NCBI RefSeq assembly: GCF_029869925.1
Contig: NZ_CP118605.1
Location: forward strand, 2,242,501-2,306,500
Direction: 5' to 3'
DNA: 64,000 nucleotides
Origin: Microbulbifer bruguierae
Lineage (GTDB): Bacteria > Pseudomonadota > Gammaproteobacteria > Pseudomonadales > Cellvibrionaceae
In this document: positions 38,083 through 47,891 of the stretch, in pieces
Position numbering within the stretch: the first letter of the stretch is position 1
How the letters are laid out: each line of letters begins with the position of its first letter
Position numbers and translations under genes: made by a program
The notes under the pieces: model-generated
The model's input: only the letters and a program-made list of their open reading frames with translations
Databases searched by the model: none
Told to the model about the DNA's origin: nothing

Positions 38083-38195
38083 TGGCCCGCCACGGAGCTG
38101 GCAAAGCAACACCCTGCCATCACTCCGTCACCTGCCCGACAGATTAAGAATGCTAAACTAGCCCACCTAAATAACAGGCACGGGGAAACTCAAGA

Positions 38196-39491
38196 ATGAA
38201 TATCCTGGTAATCGGCTCTGGTGGCCGCGAACACGCACTGGCCTGGAAGGTCGCACAAAACCCCGCCGTAGACACCGTCTTCGTCGCACCGGGCAACGCC
38301 GGCACCGCCCGCGAACCCAAACTCCAGAACGTCAACATCGGCACCGACAACTTCTCCGCGCTGTCCGACCTGGTCGAAGAAAAAGACATCACCCTCACCA
38401 TTGTCGGCCCCGAAGCCCCGCTGGTGGACGGCATCGTCGACTTCTTCAACGCCCGCGGCCACAACATCTTCGGCCCGGAAAAAGCCGCCGCCCAGCTCGA
38501 AGGCTCCAAAGCCTTCACCAAAGAATTCCTCGAGCGCCACGCCATCCCCACCGCCGCCTACCAGAACTTCACGGAAATCGAACCGGCGATCGAATACATC
38601 CGCGCCCAGGGCGCCCCGATCGTGGTCAAGGCCGACGGCCTCGCCGCTGGTAAAGGCGTCATCGTCGCCGAAACCGTAGAGCAGGCTGAACTCGCCGTGC
38701 GCGACATGCTCAGCGGCAACGCCTTCGGCGACGCCGGCTGCCGTGTGGTCATCGAAGAGTTCCTGACCGGCGAGGAAGCCAGCTTCATCGTCATGGTGGA
38801 CGGCGAACACATCCTGCCGATGGCCACCAGCCAGGACCACAAACGCGTTGGCGACGGCGACACCGGCCCCAACACCGGCGGCATGGGCGCCTACTCCCCG
38901 GCACCGGTAGTCACCCCGGATGTGTACGAGCGCGCCATGAAGGAAGTCATCGAGCCCACCGTCCAAGGCTTGGCCTCCGAGGGCATGCCCTACACCGGAT
39001 TCCTGTATGCCGGCCTCATGATCAACGAAGAGGGTGCGCCCAAGGTCATCGAGTACAACTGCCGCTTCGGTGACCCGGAAACCCAGCCGATCATGATGCG
39101 CCTCAAATCCGATCTGGTGGAACTGTGCATGGCCGCGGTCGAGAAGCGCCTGGACCAGGTGACCGCGGAATGGGACTCCCGCCCGGCACTGGGCGTAGTT
39201 CTGGCCGCCCACGGTTACCCCGGCAGCTACCGCAAGGGCGACGCCATCTCCGGCCTCGACAAGGCGGATAGTGAAAACGCGAAAATCTTCCATGCCGGCA
39301 CCGCCCTGGATGGCGAGCGCGTTGTGACCAGCGGCGGCCGCGTGCTCTGCGCCACCGCGCTCGGTGACACCGTGGCCGAAGCCCAGCAGAATGCCTATGA
39401 ATGCGCCAGCAAGATCTACTGGGAAGGTACTTTCCACCGCAAGGACATCGGCTACCGAGCGGTAGAGCGGGAGCAGTCCGCTGAGGCCTGA
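38196..39491 (+). CDS. purD: Phosphoribosylamine-glycine ligase
   Basis: ATP-grasp enzyme that forms glycinamide ribonucleotide, the second step of purine synthesis. The N-terminal [28 protein letters not shown], the ATP-grasp segment [16 protein letters not shown] and the C-terminal CRFGDPETQ are present. The protein has 431 residues. It follows purH in the same direction after 262 bp, which include hairpin element C, so the two may have separate transcripts. Confidence 0.98.
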   Translation: MNILVIGSGGREHALAWKVAQNPAVDTVFVAPGNAGTAREPKLQNVNIGTDNFSALSDLVEEKDITLTIVGPEAPLVDGIVDFFNARGHNIFGPEKAAAQLEGSKAFTKEFLERHAIPTAAYQNFTEIEPAIEYIRAQGAPIVVKADGLAAGKGVIVAETVEQAELAVRDMLSGNAFGDAGCRVVIEEFLTGEEASFIVMVDGEHILPMATSQDHKRVGDGDTGPNTGGMGAYSPAPVVTPDVYERAMKEVIEPTVQGLASEGMPYTGFLYAGLMINEEGAPKVIEYNCRFGDPETQPIMMRLKSDLVELCMAAVEKRLDQVTAEWDSRPALGVVLAAHGYPGSYRKGDAISGLDKADSENAKIFHAGTALDGERVVTSGGRVLCATALGDTVAEAQQNAYECASKIYWEGTFHRKDIGYRAVEREQSAEA

Positions 39492-39527
39492 TTACCTTCA
39501 AATAGTCGGCTTTTGAGGAATTCCCAG

Positions 39528-40175
39528 ATGAGCAGCCAACGCCAACTCACCGGACTCGACCGCCTGCTATTGCAGGCGGATCGCGCCCTGCGCACCCTGA
39601 GCCCCGGCTCGCCCTGCCACGAGCGCCCCTCCCCTGCGAAAGCGGTGGACGCCGCGGAGCTGTCCGACAGCGAGCGCCGGCACGCCGCCGGCCTGATGCG
39701 GGTAAATCACAGCGGCGAAGTGTGCGCCCAGGCGCTGTACCAGGGGCAGGCGCTGACCGCGAAATTGCCCCAGGTACGTGCAGAGATGGAGCACGCCGCG
39801 GACGAAGAGATCGACCACCTGGCCTGGTGCGAACAGCGCCTGCAGGAACTGGACAGCCGCCCCAGCCTGCTCAACCCCCTGTGGTATGGCCTCTCCTTCG
39901 GTATCGGCGCTGCCGCCGGCAAGATCAGTGACAAAGTCAGCCTCGGCTTTGTTGCCGCCACCGAGGAACAGGTGTGCAAACATCTGCAGAGCCATTTGCA
40001 GAAACTGCCCGCTCAGGATGAAAAAAGCCGCGCGGTGGTGGAGCAGATGCTGGTCGACGAAGCCAAACACCAGCACGCAGCACTGGATGCCGGCGGAGCG
40101 CGTTTCCCCGGGCCGGTGAAAGGGCTGATGACCCTGGTGTCCAAGGCAATGACCTCGGTGAGCTATCGGATTTAA
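39528..40175 (+). CDS. coq7: 2-polyprenyl-3-methyl-6-methoxy-1,4-benzoquinone monooxygenase (Coq7)
   Basis: Di-iron hydroxylase of ubiquinone synthesis, the replacement for UbiF in many proteobacteria. It starts at ATG 39528 ([14 protein letters not shown]). The iron-binding motifs are [28 protein letters not shown] and [13 protein letters not shown]. It has 215 residues and lies 36 bp after purD. Confidence 0.95.
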   Translation: MSSQRQLTGLDRLLLQADRALRTLSPGSPCHERPSPAKAVDAAELSDSERRHAAGLMRVNHSGEVCAQALYQGQALTAKLPQVRAEMEHAADEEIDHLAWCEQRLQELDSRPSLLNPLWYGLSFGIGAAAGKISDKVSLGFVAATEEQVCKHLQSHLQKLPAQDEKSRAVVEQMLVDEAKHQHAALDAGGARFPGPVKGLMTLVSKAMTSVSYRI

Positions 40176-40241
40176 CCGGTAATTCATATTATTCTGGAGA
40201 AAACGCAGCGCACCGCTTGGCCCATCGGTGTGTCGAATTCG

Positions 40242-40274
40242 GAGACCGGTCTCAGTGTTACTGCACTGAGACCG
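40242..40274. repeat. Palindrome and hairpin upstream of the Crp/Fnr gene
   Basis: GAGACCGGTCTC at 40242-40253 is a perfect 12-bp palindrome. Its right half also starts an 11-bp stem (40247-40257 with 40264-40274, loop TTACTG). It may be a coq7 terminator without a T-run, or an operator for the regulator gene that follows. Both are open. Confidence 0.5.
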
Positions 40275-40337
40275 AGCTTCCCTGGATTCCTTTCGTTATA
40301 GCCTCGCTACCCATTCCCGATTTTTTCATTCTTCTGA

Positions 40338-40979
40338 TTGCCCCCCTTGTCCGCACAAGCTGAAAAACTCCGTATGCCCGGTTTGCCACCCCAGCTGATA
40401 AATACCGCCTTTGCGTCACTGCGCAAAACACTGAATTCCTATTACCCATTGAGCAACTGTACCTGGGAAGCCTTCCGCAGTATTTGCCGCTGCCGCGAGA
40501 TCGAAAAAGGTGTTCCGCTGTATTCCGCGGGCGAAGTGCCAACGACATTTTCCTATGTCTATCGCGGACTGTTCCGGATCTACGTGATGGACGAAAGAGG
40601 CAATGAGTACAACAAAAATTTTTTCCCCGAAGGCCGCTTTCCCGGCGCCATGGCCGCGCTACTCAAGGGCGAGCCATCGAGGTTCACGATCGACGCACTG
40701 GAAGATTCCATCATCATCGAAATTGATCATCAGGGGTACCGTCAACTACTCAATACGTTTGACGACCTCAAGCGGTATCACATCCAGTAGCTCGAAAAAC
40801 ACTGGCGGCTAAACAAAGACGCCCGCGAAGTGGCACTGGTGCAGGAAGACGCCGGCGCCCGCTATCAGCAATTTTTACGAGATTTCCCCAAGCTGGCAGC
40901 CCGCCTGCCGCAATACCATATCGCCTCTCATCTGGGGATCACGCCCACACAGCTCAGCCGGATAAGAAAGAAGCACTGA
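40338..40979 (+). pseudogene. Crp/Fnr family regulator interrupted by an in-frame amber codon
   Basis: The cyclic nucleotide-binding domain (about residues 25-145) is followed in frame by TAG at 40788-40790. The same frame then continues for 62 codons to TGA at 40977-40979 and encodes the rest of the protein: LEKHWRLNKD, then AREVALVQED, and the DNA-binding helices HIASHLGITPTQLSRIRKKH. Reading through gives about 213 codons, the normal family size. The stop falls where homologues, as I recall them, have a tyrosine (YHI-x-Y-LEKHW), so one base change could explain it. The product would lack DNA binding unless the codon is read through. The start is unclear: TTG 40338 or ATG 40374. Confidence 0.85.
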
Positions 40980-41095
40980 TACATCAACCTATGTAAATGC
41001 TTTGGCCCTGTGGGAACCCTAAACTCTCCGCCATTCCAAAGAGCCTTTACTCAGTGGGAGTTGGCTCACCTCCAGAGCAAGTGCAGGGAAAAACA

Positions 41096-41722
41096 ATGCA
41101 ACTTTTATCCGCGCTACAGTGGCGTTATGCGGTACGCCGGTTTACTGAACAGCAACTGCCATCGCAGGTGGTTGAGAAGCTGATTGAAGCCACACGTTTG
41201 AGCGCCTCATCCTACGGCTTACAGCCATTCCGGATTATTCAGGTCGACTCGCGAAAAGTGCGCGAACAATTACTGCCCCACGCGATGGGGCAATACAAAG
41301 TATTGGATTGCTCACACCTGCTGGTGTTCGCTGCGGAAACCAACAGCGATGAAACTACGGTCAATCGCTATATTTCCCAGCGCACTGAAGCGTGTGATCT
41401 CTCACTGAAAGCACAGATGGGTATCGCCAAGCATATGAAGTCGGTATTGGCGAAAATGACACCGTACGAGCGCCACATCTGGGCCCGGGAACAGGTGTTC
41501 CTTGCACTGGGCACCACGCTCACCGCCGCCGCCGTCCTGCAAATTGACAGTTGCCCGATGACCGGGTTTGCAGCTGAGGGTTTCGATCGGGTGCTGGGAT
41601 TAACAGAACGGGGACTTACCGCAACCGCGCTTTGTGCGCTGGGCTACCGCCACCCGGAAGACGACCAGGCCGGTCTCCCCAAAGTGCGTATTCCTGTACG
41701 CGATTTTTTACAGGTGGTGTGA
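41096..41722 (+). CDS. Nitroreductase family NAD(P)H-dependent oxidoreductase
   Basis: FMN-dependent reductase of 208 residues. It starts at ATG 41096 with AGGGA upstream. A longer in-frame extension to 40997 has no similarity. The N-terminal ALQWRYAVRRF, the SASSYGLQPFRI segment and the later DSCPMTGFAAEGFDRVLGL are typical of NfsB-like enzymes. The substrate is not evident. It is followed after 1 bp by the YdcZ-like gene. The group of regulator, nitroreductase, small membrane protein and acetyltransferase appears to be an old cassette. Confidence 0.9.
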   Translation: MQLLSALQWRYAVRRFTEQQLPSQVVEKLIEATRLSASSYGLQPFRIIQVDSRKVREQLLPHAMGQYKVLDCSHLLVFAAETNSDETTVNRYISQRTEACDLSLKAQMGIAKHMKSVLAKMTPYERHIWAREQVFLALGTTLTAAAVLQIDSCPMTGFAAEGFDRVLGLTERGLTATALCALGYRHPEDDQAGLPKVRIPVRDFLQVV

Positions 41723-41723
41723 C

Positions 41724-42074
41724 ATGGGATGGCTCGCCACCGCCATCGTCTTCGCCATCAGCGGCCTGGTGGCACTGGCTGCGACATTTGCCACCTCGCG
41801 GCAGGGGCTGTCACTGGCCGCGTTTCAGGGTGTCCCCATTCACCTGTGGTTCGGCGGATTCCTCAGTGCGTTCGGTGTGGGGATGTTCTACTTTCTGATC
41901 CCGCGAATGGGCGTCGGGCAGATGATGTCGTTTGCCCTCACCGGGCAAATTCTGGTGGCCATGCTCTGCAGTCATTTCGGCTGGTTCGACCTCCCCGCCC
42001 GCGCGATCACCCAATCCCGCGGACTGGGCGTTCTCGCACTGGTGGCGGGAATCATCTTGATTAACTGGGACTAG
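41724..42074 (+). CDS. YdcZ/DUF606-type small membrane protein
   Basis: Protein of 116 residues from ATG 41724 with four predicted helices. The pattern GGFLSAFGVGMFYFLIPRMGVGQMM, then FALTGQILVAMLCSHFG, matches half-size DMT-superfamily proteins of the DUF606 family, which are thought to act as dimers. The substrate is unknown. It lies one base after the nitroreductase stop and three bases before the GNAT relic, so it is clearly an operon member. Confidence 0.8.
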   Translation: MGWLATAIVFAISGLVALAATFATSRQGLSLAAFQGVPIHLWFGGFLSAFGVGMFYFLIPRMGVGQMMSFALTGQILVAMLCSHFGWFDLPARAITQSRGLGVLALVAGIILINWD

Positions 42075-42077
42075 CAC

Positions 42078-42478
42078 ATGCTGAATATTTTGACTCAGGG
42101 CGCCATCCCCTCACTCAGCAGTGAGGAACTGGATCAGCGCAATATCCACAACCTGACTTCGCTGTGGCGCGCCATGGGCGCAGAGCCGCTGGCAGAATAT
42201 CCCGAATTTTATGTGTGTAACGGCTGGCCAAATCGTTTGTGGCGGGCACCGCGCTGCTGTTTCAAGCCGGTGAGATCGTGGGCATTCACCAGGTTGGCGT
42301 ACCGCCGGATTTCCGCGGTCGCGGCATCGCCCGCGCGCTGATGCAATCGCTGTTAGAACAGTGCCAAATAGCCGGCGCGCATTATGTAACCCTGCAGGCT
42401 TCGCAGATGGGGGAAGGGTTGTACCAACAACTCGGGTTCGCGCGTCGATTTCAGATCGCGAGCTTCCGCCGCCAGTAA
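42078..42478 (+). pseudogene. GNAT acetyltransferase with internal deletion and frameshift
   Basis: The N-terminal fragment (frame of ATG 42078) reads about 53 sensible residues to NGWPNRLW near 42240. The frame then runs into unrelated sequence. The next frame continues from about 42239 with VAGTALLFQAGEIVGIHQVGVPP, then the acetyl-CoA motif FRGRGIARALM and the end QASQMGEGLYQQLGF. Homologues that I know have about 100 residues between the two parts, so a deletion joined them out of frame. No active acetyltransferase can be made. It is the last gene of the nitroreductase cassette. Confidence 0.8.
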
Positions 42479-42501
42479 AAAAGTTCACCCTCCTTGATCC
42501 G

Positions 42502-42523
42502 GGCTGGGGGATTCCCCCCAGCC
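42502..42523. terminator. Strong hairpin between convergent genes
   Basis: GGCTGGGGG at 42502-42510 pairs with CCCCCAGCC at 42515-42523 around a 4-base loop. It lies between the end of the GNAT relic and the end of the convergent FAH-family gene. There is no T-run, so the terminator role is probable, not certain. Confidence 0.55.
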
Positions 42524-42552
42524 TCTATCCAGTCCCATCCAGCCCCCATTCC

Positions 42553-43215
42553 TCACTCGATACGGGTTTCGCAGCGCAACCAATCTTCCTCCAGCGCCAT
42601 CGCCAGCTGGTCGCCCGGTCGCAATTCCCCTACCCCCGCAGGTGTGCCGGTCAGCACCACATCTCCCGGAAGCAAGGTGAAATACTCACTGATATAGGCC
42701 ACCAGATCCAGGATCGGTGTCAGCATATGGTTGGATTTTCCCCGCTGGCGGATCGCATCATTCAGCCACAGGGTGTAGCTCAGGTTGTCCCAGTCCGGCA
42801 GCCAGTCCAGCTTCACAAACGGCGACAGCGGGCAGGCGCCGTCGAAGCCCTTGGCTTTTTCCCACGGCTGCCCCTGTTTTTTCAGGTTCGATTGCAGGTC
42901 GCGCAGGGTCAGATCCAGCGCCAGTCCCAACCCGGCAATGGCAGCGGGCACCTCCGCTGGATTGGCACCGCTCAGTGGACGGCCGATCAACAGCGCCAGC
43001 TCCCCCTCGAAATGGCAGCTGCCGCGCCCCCGCGGCAGGTGGACAGGCTCGGCCATGGGCACCGCCGAGGTAGCCGGCTTGATAAACAGTAGCGGCTCGT
43101 CCGGTACCGGGTTATTGAGTTCCGCCGCGTGCTCGGCGTAGTTGCGCCCCACGCACACAATCTTGCCCAGGGGCAGGTTCACAGGGGAGTTGCAGGTGTA
43201 TTGATGCTTATACAT
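42553..43215 (-). CDS. Fumarylacetoacetate hydrolase family protein
   Basis: Metal-dependent hydrolase or decarboxylase of 220 residues. The N-terminal VCVGRNYAEHAAELN, the metal-ligand segment HFEGELALLIG and LDLTLRDLQ are present, as is the C-terminal LTGTPAGVG. Related proteins act as acylpyruvate hydrolases or oxaloacetate decarboxylases. The substrate cannot be decided from sequence alone. It is divergent from serA, as in pseudomonads. Confidence 0.88.
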   Translation of the reverse strand: MYKHQYTCNSPVNLPLGKIVCVGRNYAEHAAELNNPVPDEPLLFIKPATSAVPMAEPVHLPRGRGSCHFEGELALLIGRPLSGANPAEVPAAIAGLGLALDLTLRDLQSNLKKQGQPWEKAKGFDGACPLSPFVKLDWLPDWDNLSYTLWLNDAIRQRGKSNHMLTPILDLVAYISEYFTLLPGDVVLTGTPAGVGELRPGDQLAMALEEDWLRCETRIE

Positions 43216-43380
43216 AACCAGATTGGATACCTAGGATAGACATTGCGTATAAAGCTTTATAAAGCCCTTGTGTTATGATGCCGCCCTCGCCGGGTCCCCG
43301 GCGGGCCCAACTGACATTTCGCCCTTTTTAGCTAATCAGCTGCGATGATTGCATTATCGCGCACGGCCAAGAGACCCGTT

Positions 43381-44613
43381 ATGGCTCCACAGACTTCTCT
43401 TCAGAAAGACAAAATCCGTATTCTGCTGCTGGAAGGTGTTCACCAGTCCGCCGTGGATCTGCTGTCTTCCCGCGGTTACACCAATGTCGAGTACATCAAA
43501 ACCGCTCTGCCCGAAGACCAGCTGATCGAGAAGATAGCCGACGCCCACTTTATCGGGATTCGCTCGCGCACCCAACTGACCCGCAAGGTTCTGGAAAACG
43601 CCCCCAAGCTGATCGCCGCGGGCTGTTTCTGCATCGGCACCAATCAGGTAGATCTGGAAGCGGCCACCGAGCTGGGGATTGCAGTGTTCAATGCGCCCTA
43701 CTCCAACACCCGCAGCGTAGCCGAGCTGGTGATCGCCGAAGCCATCATGCTGCTGCGCGGTATTCCCGAGAAAAATATGGTCTGCCACCGCGGTGGCTGG
43801 CAGAAATCCGCCGTGGGTTCCTATGAAGCCCGCGGCAAGACCCTCGGCATCATCGGCTACGGTGCCATCGGTTCCCAGACCTCGGTACTGGCAGAAGGTA
43901 TCGGCATGCGCGTGGTCTTCTTTGACGTGGTCACCAAGCTGCCCCTGGGTAACGCGTCCCAGATACATAGCCTGGATGAACTGCTGGCGCAATCTGACGT
44001 GATCTCCCTGCACGTGCCGGAACTGGCCTCCACCAAGTGGATGATCGGCGCCGATCAGATCGCGAAAATGAAGAAGGGCGCGATCCTGATCAACGCTTCC
44101 CGCGGTACCGTAGTGGAAATCGAGCCGCTCGCAGAAGCGCTCAAGAGTGGCCACCTGGCGGGCACCGCCATCGACGTATTCCCGGTGGAGCCCCGCGGCA
44201 ACGACGACGAATTCCTGTCGCCCCTGCGCGGGCTCGACAACGCCCTGCTCACCCCCCACGTGGGCGGCTCTACCGTCGAAGCCCAGGAAAATATCGGTGT
44301 GGAAGTGTCGGACAAGCTGGCGCTCTACTCCGACAACGGCACCACCACCAGCTCGGTGAATATCCCGGAAGTGGCGCTGCCAGGCCACGCCGGTGCCCAC
44401 CGCCTGCTGCACATCCATAAGAATGTGCCCGGCGTACTCGGTGCGATTAACCAGGTGTTCTCCGAAAACGGTATCAACATTTCCGCCCAGTACCTGCAGA
44501 CCAACGAGACCGTGGGCTATGTAGTGATTGACGTGGATGCGGAATACTCGGACCTGGCACTGGAAAAACTGAAGAACATCCCCGGCACCCTGCGCTGCCG
44601 TGTGCTGTTCTGA
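43381..44613 (+). CDS. serA: D-3-phosphoglycerate dehydrogenase
   Basis: First step of serine synthesis. I chose ATG 43381 (MAPQTSLQKDKIRILLLEGV, 410 residues, the length of the E. coli enzyme). An upstream ATG at 43345 is less likely. The NAD motif GIIGYGAIG, the catalytic arginine in INASRGT and LTPHVGGST with the active histidine are present. The C-terminal about 80 residues form an ACT domain starting near HKNVPGVLG, which suggests serine feedback. Confidence 0.97.
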   Translation: MAPQTSLQKDKIRILLLEGVHQSAVDLLSSRGYTNVEYIKTALPEDQLIEKIADAHFIGIRSRTQLTRKVLENAPKLIAAGCFCIGTNQVDLEAATELGIAVFNAPYSNTRSVAELVIAEAIMLLRGIPEKNMVCHRGGWQKSAVGSYEARGKTLGIIGYGAIGSQTSVLAEGIGMRVVFFDVVTKLPLGNASQIHSLDELLAQSDVISLHVPELASTKWMIGADQIAKMKKGAILINASRGTVVEIEPLAEALKSGHLAGTAIDVFPVEPRGNDDEFLSPLRGLDNALLTPHVGGSTVEAQENIGVEVSDKLALYSDNGTTTSSVNIPEVALPGHAGAHRLLHIHKNVPGVLGAINQVFSENGINISAQYLQTNETVGYVVIDVDAEYSDLALEKLKNIPGTLRCRVLF

Positions 44614-44680
44614 TTTTCAGCCCGAGCCACTTTTCAGATCACTTCTGACAGACCCTATACCGGTCTGTTAAACTTCCCGG

Positions 44681-44724
44681 AACCCGGACCAGGCGCACTC
44701 TCTGCGCGGTCCGGGTTTCTTTTT
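44681..44724 (+). terminator. Rho-independent terminator of serA
   Basis: AACCCGGACC at 44681-44690 pairs perfectly with GGTCCGGGTT at 44708-44717. An inner GCGCA/TGCGC pair extends the stem, and a T-rich tail (TCTTTTTCT) follows. A smaller hairpin ACAGACC/GGTCTGT at 44648-44668 precedes it. This is a canonical terminator. Confidence 0.9.
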
Positions 44725-44786
44725 CTCCGTCTTTCCTAACCAAAGGCGCACCCGTAATTCCCCGGTGTGTCCAAGGCTGCTTCCTC

Positions 44787-45701
44787 GTGCAAAACCGCAA
44801 TTCCGAATCCCCTGCCGCAGGTCTGCTGGCGGGTATTGGTGCCTTCCTTATCTGGGGACTGGCGCCGCTGTATTTCAATCTGCTGGACGGCATTTCCGCA
44901 CCGGAGATCCTGAGTCACCGCAGTATCTGGTCTTTCCTGCTCGCGATCCTGATGCTGGCTGCCCTGGGCAAACTGGTGGAATTTCGCAACACCCTCGGTT
45001 CCGGCAAAAAAATGGCCACGCTGCTGCTGTCTACCTTGCTGATCGGCAGCAACTGGCTGGTATTTATCTGGGCCATCACCAATCAGCACATACTCGATGC
45101 CAGCCTCGGCTATTACATCAACCCACTGATCAGCGTACTGCTGGGCGTAGTGTTTCTGGGAGAGAAATTACGCCCGCTGCAATGGCTGGCGGTGGCGCTG
45201 GCGGCGGCGGGGATTGGCCATGAACTCTGGCAATTCGGGCGGGTGCCACTGGTGGCCCTGTACCTGGCGTTCAGCTTCGGTTTTTACGGCCTGGTGCGCA
45301 AACGCGCACCGGTGGACAGTCTCACCGGCCTCGCGGTGGAAACTCTGTATATGCTGCCACTGGCCATCGGCTTTCTGCTGTGGAGCGACAGCCCCAGCAG
45401 TAACCTGCTCCATAACAGCTGGGAACTGAACGGCCTGTTGCTGCTGGCCGGACCCATTACCCTGACACCGCTACTGCTGTTCACTATCGCCGCGCGCCGA
45501 CTGAACCTTTCCACCGTGGGCTTCCTGCAATATCTCGGCCCGACGCTGATGCTGTTGCTGGCCACCTTCTACTATGGCGAGCCACTGGGGGAGAGCAAAC
45601 TCATCACCTTTGCCATCGTCTGGTTTGCACTGCTGCTGTATTCCACAGACGCGCTGGTGCAGCGGCGCAAGCGCCGGCAGTTGCGCGAGGCGGCACTCTA
45701 G
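44787..45701 (+). CDS. rarD: RarD-type EamA/DMT transporter
   Basis: Inner membrane protein of 304 residues with ten predicted helices, from a GTG start. GIGAFLIWGLAPLYFNLL and ISAPEILSHRSIWSF at the N-terminus are typical of RarD (chloramphenicol-sensitive protein). The C-terminal LQYLGPTLMLLLATFYYGE is also typical. The transported compound is unknown in the family. It lies after the serA terminator and is convergent with the hydrolase gene. Confidence 0.88.
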   Translation: MQNRNSESPAAGLLAGIGAFLIWGLAPLYFNLLDGISAPEILSHRSIWSFLLAILMLAALGKLVEFRNTLGSGKKMATLLLSTLLIGSNWLVFIWAITNQHILDASLGYYINPLISVLLGVVFLGEKLRPLQWLAVALAAAGIGHELWQFGRVPLVALYLAFSFGFYGLVRKRAPVDSLTGLAVETLYMLPLAIGFLLWSDSPSSNLLHNSWELNGLLLLAGPITLTPLLLFTIAARRLNLSTVGFLQYLGPTLMLLLATFYYGEPLGESKLITFAIVWFALLLYSTDALVQRRKRRQLREAAL

Positions 45702-45750
45702 AAACAGGCACTGGAAATAGCCTCTGGCAACCGGCAAAAAGGGAAAACCG

Positions 45751-46728
45751 TTACTGGGCGAGCCAGTTATCCAGTGCAGCAATAATCTGCTGCCGGTAGG
45801 GTTGGGTCTCGTTGATCATCTGGTGGCGCGCGCCCCGCACTATCACGCGCTTGCTGTTGGGGAAGCGGTCGCGGATAACACGCATGTTGTAACGCCAGTC
45901 CACGGTGCCATCATCGGTACCCTGCACCACCAGAATTTTTTTCCGGTTGCGCGCGGTTTTCGGAAAAACCTTGAGCCAGTCCACCATGGCCGCGAGCCAG
46001 CGAATGGACATCACCGGTGATTGCAGCGGATCGCGCAGGGCCTGGCGACGGGCGAACTCGGCATCGTGGGTATTAATGTTGAAACCGCGGTTGGGGTGGG
46101 GCATCAGGTAGCGCCCCAGGTAAAACATCCACTTGCGCAGATGCCAGCGCGCCGGGCGTACCAGCGGCGCGAGCAGCATCACCTTGTCAAAAGGCTGCCA
46201 ATCGCTGAACTGCAGGTAGCTCAGCAGGGCTGCACCGCCGGTGCTCTGCCCCATACCGTGCCAGGGCTCCGGCATTTTCCCGCGCGCCTTGCGCAACAGC
46301 GCTTCCAGGGTTTCCCGATACTGCAGGAAAGTATCAATTGCCACTGGCTCACCGCTGGAAAGGCCGTGCCCGGGGAAATCGAAAATCACCACATTGTATC
46401 CGCGCTCGAGCCCATAGCGTACGGCTGCACCGTAAATGCCGGTGTGGTCGAAATAGCCGTGGCAGATCACCAGGGTACCCTTCGGATTTTCCCGCAGCCA
46501 GTACTGGGCCACCAGTTCGAATCCCGCCGCCCTGAAGGTACCGATACCGGTACCCACAGCCTCGGCAAAATTCAGGCGATAGAAATTGCGGTAGGCGATC
46601 ACCGACTCGGGAAGGGGCTGATCGCAGGCGAAATCCAGTGCCGGCAGCTGCTTGCGCAGCGCGGAGTAATCCGGGCGACGGATCACCGGACTGGGGTCGA
46701 CGGCGTTGAAGTCTTTCAGCAGATCCAT
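45751..46728 (-). CDS. Alpha/beta hydrolase (lysophospholipase-like)
   Basis: Serine hydrolase of 325 residues. CHGYFDHTGIYG provides the oxyanion region, the nucleophile elbow is GQSTG, the acid is in VQGTDDGTVDW and the histidine is in VRGARHQMINE. It resembles PldB-type lysophospholipases and monoacylglycerol lipases. No signal peptide is visible, so it is probably cytoplasmic. The fba terminator separates it from the glycolytic genes upstream. Confidence 0.85.
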   Translation of the reverse strand: MDLLKDFNAVDPSPVIRRPDYSALRKQLPALDFACDQPLPESVIAYRNFYRLNFAEAVGTGIGTFRAAGFELVAQYWLRENPKGTLVICHGYFDHTGIYGAAVRYGLERGYNVVIFDFPGHGLSSGEPVAIDTFLQYRETLEALLRKARGKMPEPWHGMGQSTGGAALLSYLQFSDWQPFDKVMLLAPLVRPARWHLRKWMFYLGRYLMPHPNRGFNINTHDAEFARRQALRDPLQSPVMSIRWLAAMVDWLKVFPKTARNRKKILVVQGTDDGTVDWRYNMRVIRDRFPNSKRVIVRGARHQMINETQPYRQQIIAALDNWLAQ

Positions 46729-46769
46729 GACTCAATGGTACTGTATTTTTTCCCGCCCCGGTGGATACA

Positions 46770-46798
46770 AAAAAGGCGAACCAGAGGTTCGCCTTTTT
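46770..46798. terminator. Two-way terminator downstream of fba
   Basis: AAAAAGGCGAACC (46770-46782) pairs perfectly with GGTTCGCCTTTTT (46786-46798) around AGA. On the minus strand it lies 28 bp after the fba stop. The A- and T-runs on both sides make it work in either direction. Confidence 0.92.
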
Positions 46799-46826
46799 CA
46801 AATTACCGCAACAATTACCGTAACAA

Positions 46827-47891
46827 TCAATTGATCTTCGGTACCAGTTCGCCTTTTTCGTAGCGCAGGAACATGCTCTCCAGGCTGATGGGCTTGATCT
46901 TGCTGCCCTGGCCGGCAGCGCCGAAGGCCTCGTAGCGGGCCACACAGATTTCCTTCATCGCGGTGGTGGTCACCTTGAGGAATTTGCGCGGGTCGAACTC
47001 AGACGGGTTTTCGGCCAGGAAGCGACGCACCGCACCGGTGGAGGCCAGGCGCAGGTCGGTGTCGATGTTCACCTTGCGCACGCCGTACTTGATGCCTTCG
47101 CAGATCTGCTCAACCGGAACACCGTAGGTTTCTGGAATCTCACCACCAAACTCATTGATGACCTTCAGCCACTCCTGGGGTACAGAGGAAGATCCGTGCA
47201 TTACCAGGTGGGTATCCGGGATACGCGCGTGGATTTCCTTGATACGGTCGATCGCGAGAATGTCACCCGTGGGCGGACGGGTAAACTTGTAGGCACCGTG
47301 GCTGGTGCCACAGGCGATCGCGAGTGCATCTACCTGGGTTTTCTTGACGAAATCCGCCGCTTCTTCCGGGTCGGTCAGCAGCTGGTCGTGGGACAGTACG
47401 CCTTCCGCGCCTACACCATCTTCCTCACCGGCCATGCCGGTTTCCAGGGAACCCAGGCAACCCAGTTCACCTTCCACGGACACGCCACAAGCGTGGGCCA
47501 TTTCCACCGCACGTCTGGTCACGTCCACGTTGTACTCGTAGGAGGCCGGAGTCTTGCCGTCGTCCATCAGCGAGCCGTCCATCATTACCGAGCTGAAGCC
47601 CAGCTGGATGGAACGCTGACACACTGCCGGGCTGGTGCCGTGGTCCTGGTGCATTACTACCGGGATATGCGGAAACTCTTCCACCGCCGCCAGGATCAGG
47701 TGGCGCAGGAAGGGAGCACCGGCGTATTTACGCGCGCCGGCGGAAGCCTGCACGATCACCGGAGAGTCGGTCTGGTCGGCCGCCTCCATGATCGCGCGCA
47801 TTTGCTCCAGGTTGTTGACGTTGAACGCAGGAATGCCGTAGCCGAACTCGGCAGCGTGGTCCAACATTTGACGCAAGCTGATTAAAGCCAT
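46827..47891 (-). CDS. fba: Class II fructose-1,6-bisphosphate aldolase
   Basis: Zinc aldolase of glycolysis and gluconeogenesis. The start [19 protein letters not shown] and 354 residues match the Calvin-type class II enzymes of pseudomonads. The metal histidines lie in [12 protein letters not shown], the [12 protein letters not shown] segment is present and the later [13 protein letters not shown] loop carries another ligand. It lies downstream of pgk on the same strand after 180 bp and ends at a strong terminator. Confidence 0.97.
   Translation of the reverse strand: MALISLRQMLDHAAEFGYGIPAFNVNNLEQMRAIMEAADQTDSPVIVQASAGARKYAGAPFLRHLILAAVEEFPHIPVVMHQDHGTSPAVCQRSIQLGFSSVMMDGSLMDDGKTPASYEYNVDVTRRAVEMAHACGVSVEGELGCLGSLETGMAGEEDGVGAEGVLSHDQLLTDPEEAADFVKKTQVDALAIACGTSHGAYKFTRPPTGDILAIDRIKEIHARIPDTHLVMHGSSSVPQEWLKVINEFGGEIPETYGVPVEQICEGIKYGVRKVNIDTDLRLASTGAVRRFLAENPSEFDPRKFLKVTTTAMKEICVARYEAFGAAGQGSKIKPISLESMFLRYEKGELVPKIN

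Noticed and set aside
36341..38104. Long minus-strand open frame of 587 codons over purH
   Set aside because: It is the antisense shadow of a canonical purH and has the composition of a GC-rich reverse frame.
38190..39437. Long minus-strand open frame over purD
   Set aside because: It is antisense to a full-length purD with all motifs, and shows no family similarity.
46786..46860. A 12-bp direct repeat GTTCGCCTTTTT at the end of fba as a possible attachment site
   Set aside because: One copy is the terminator arm and the other encodes the KGEL end of fba. There is no integrase or second boundary.
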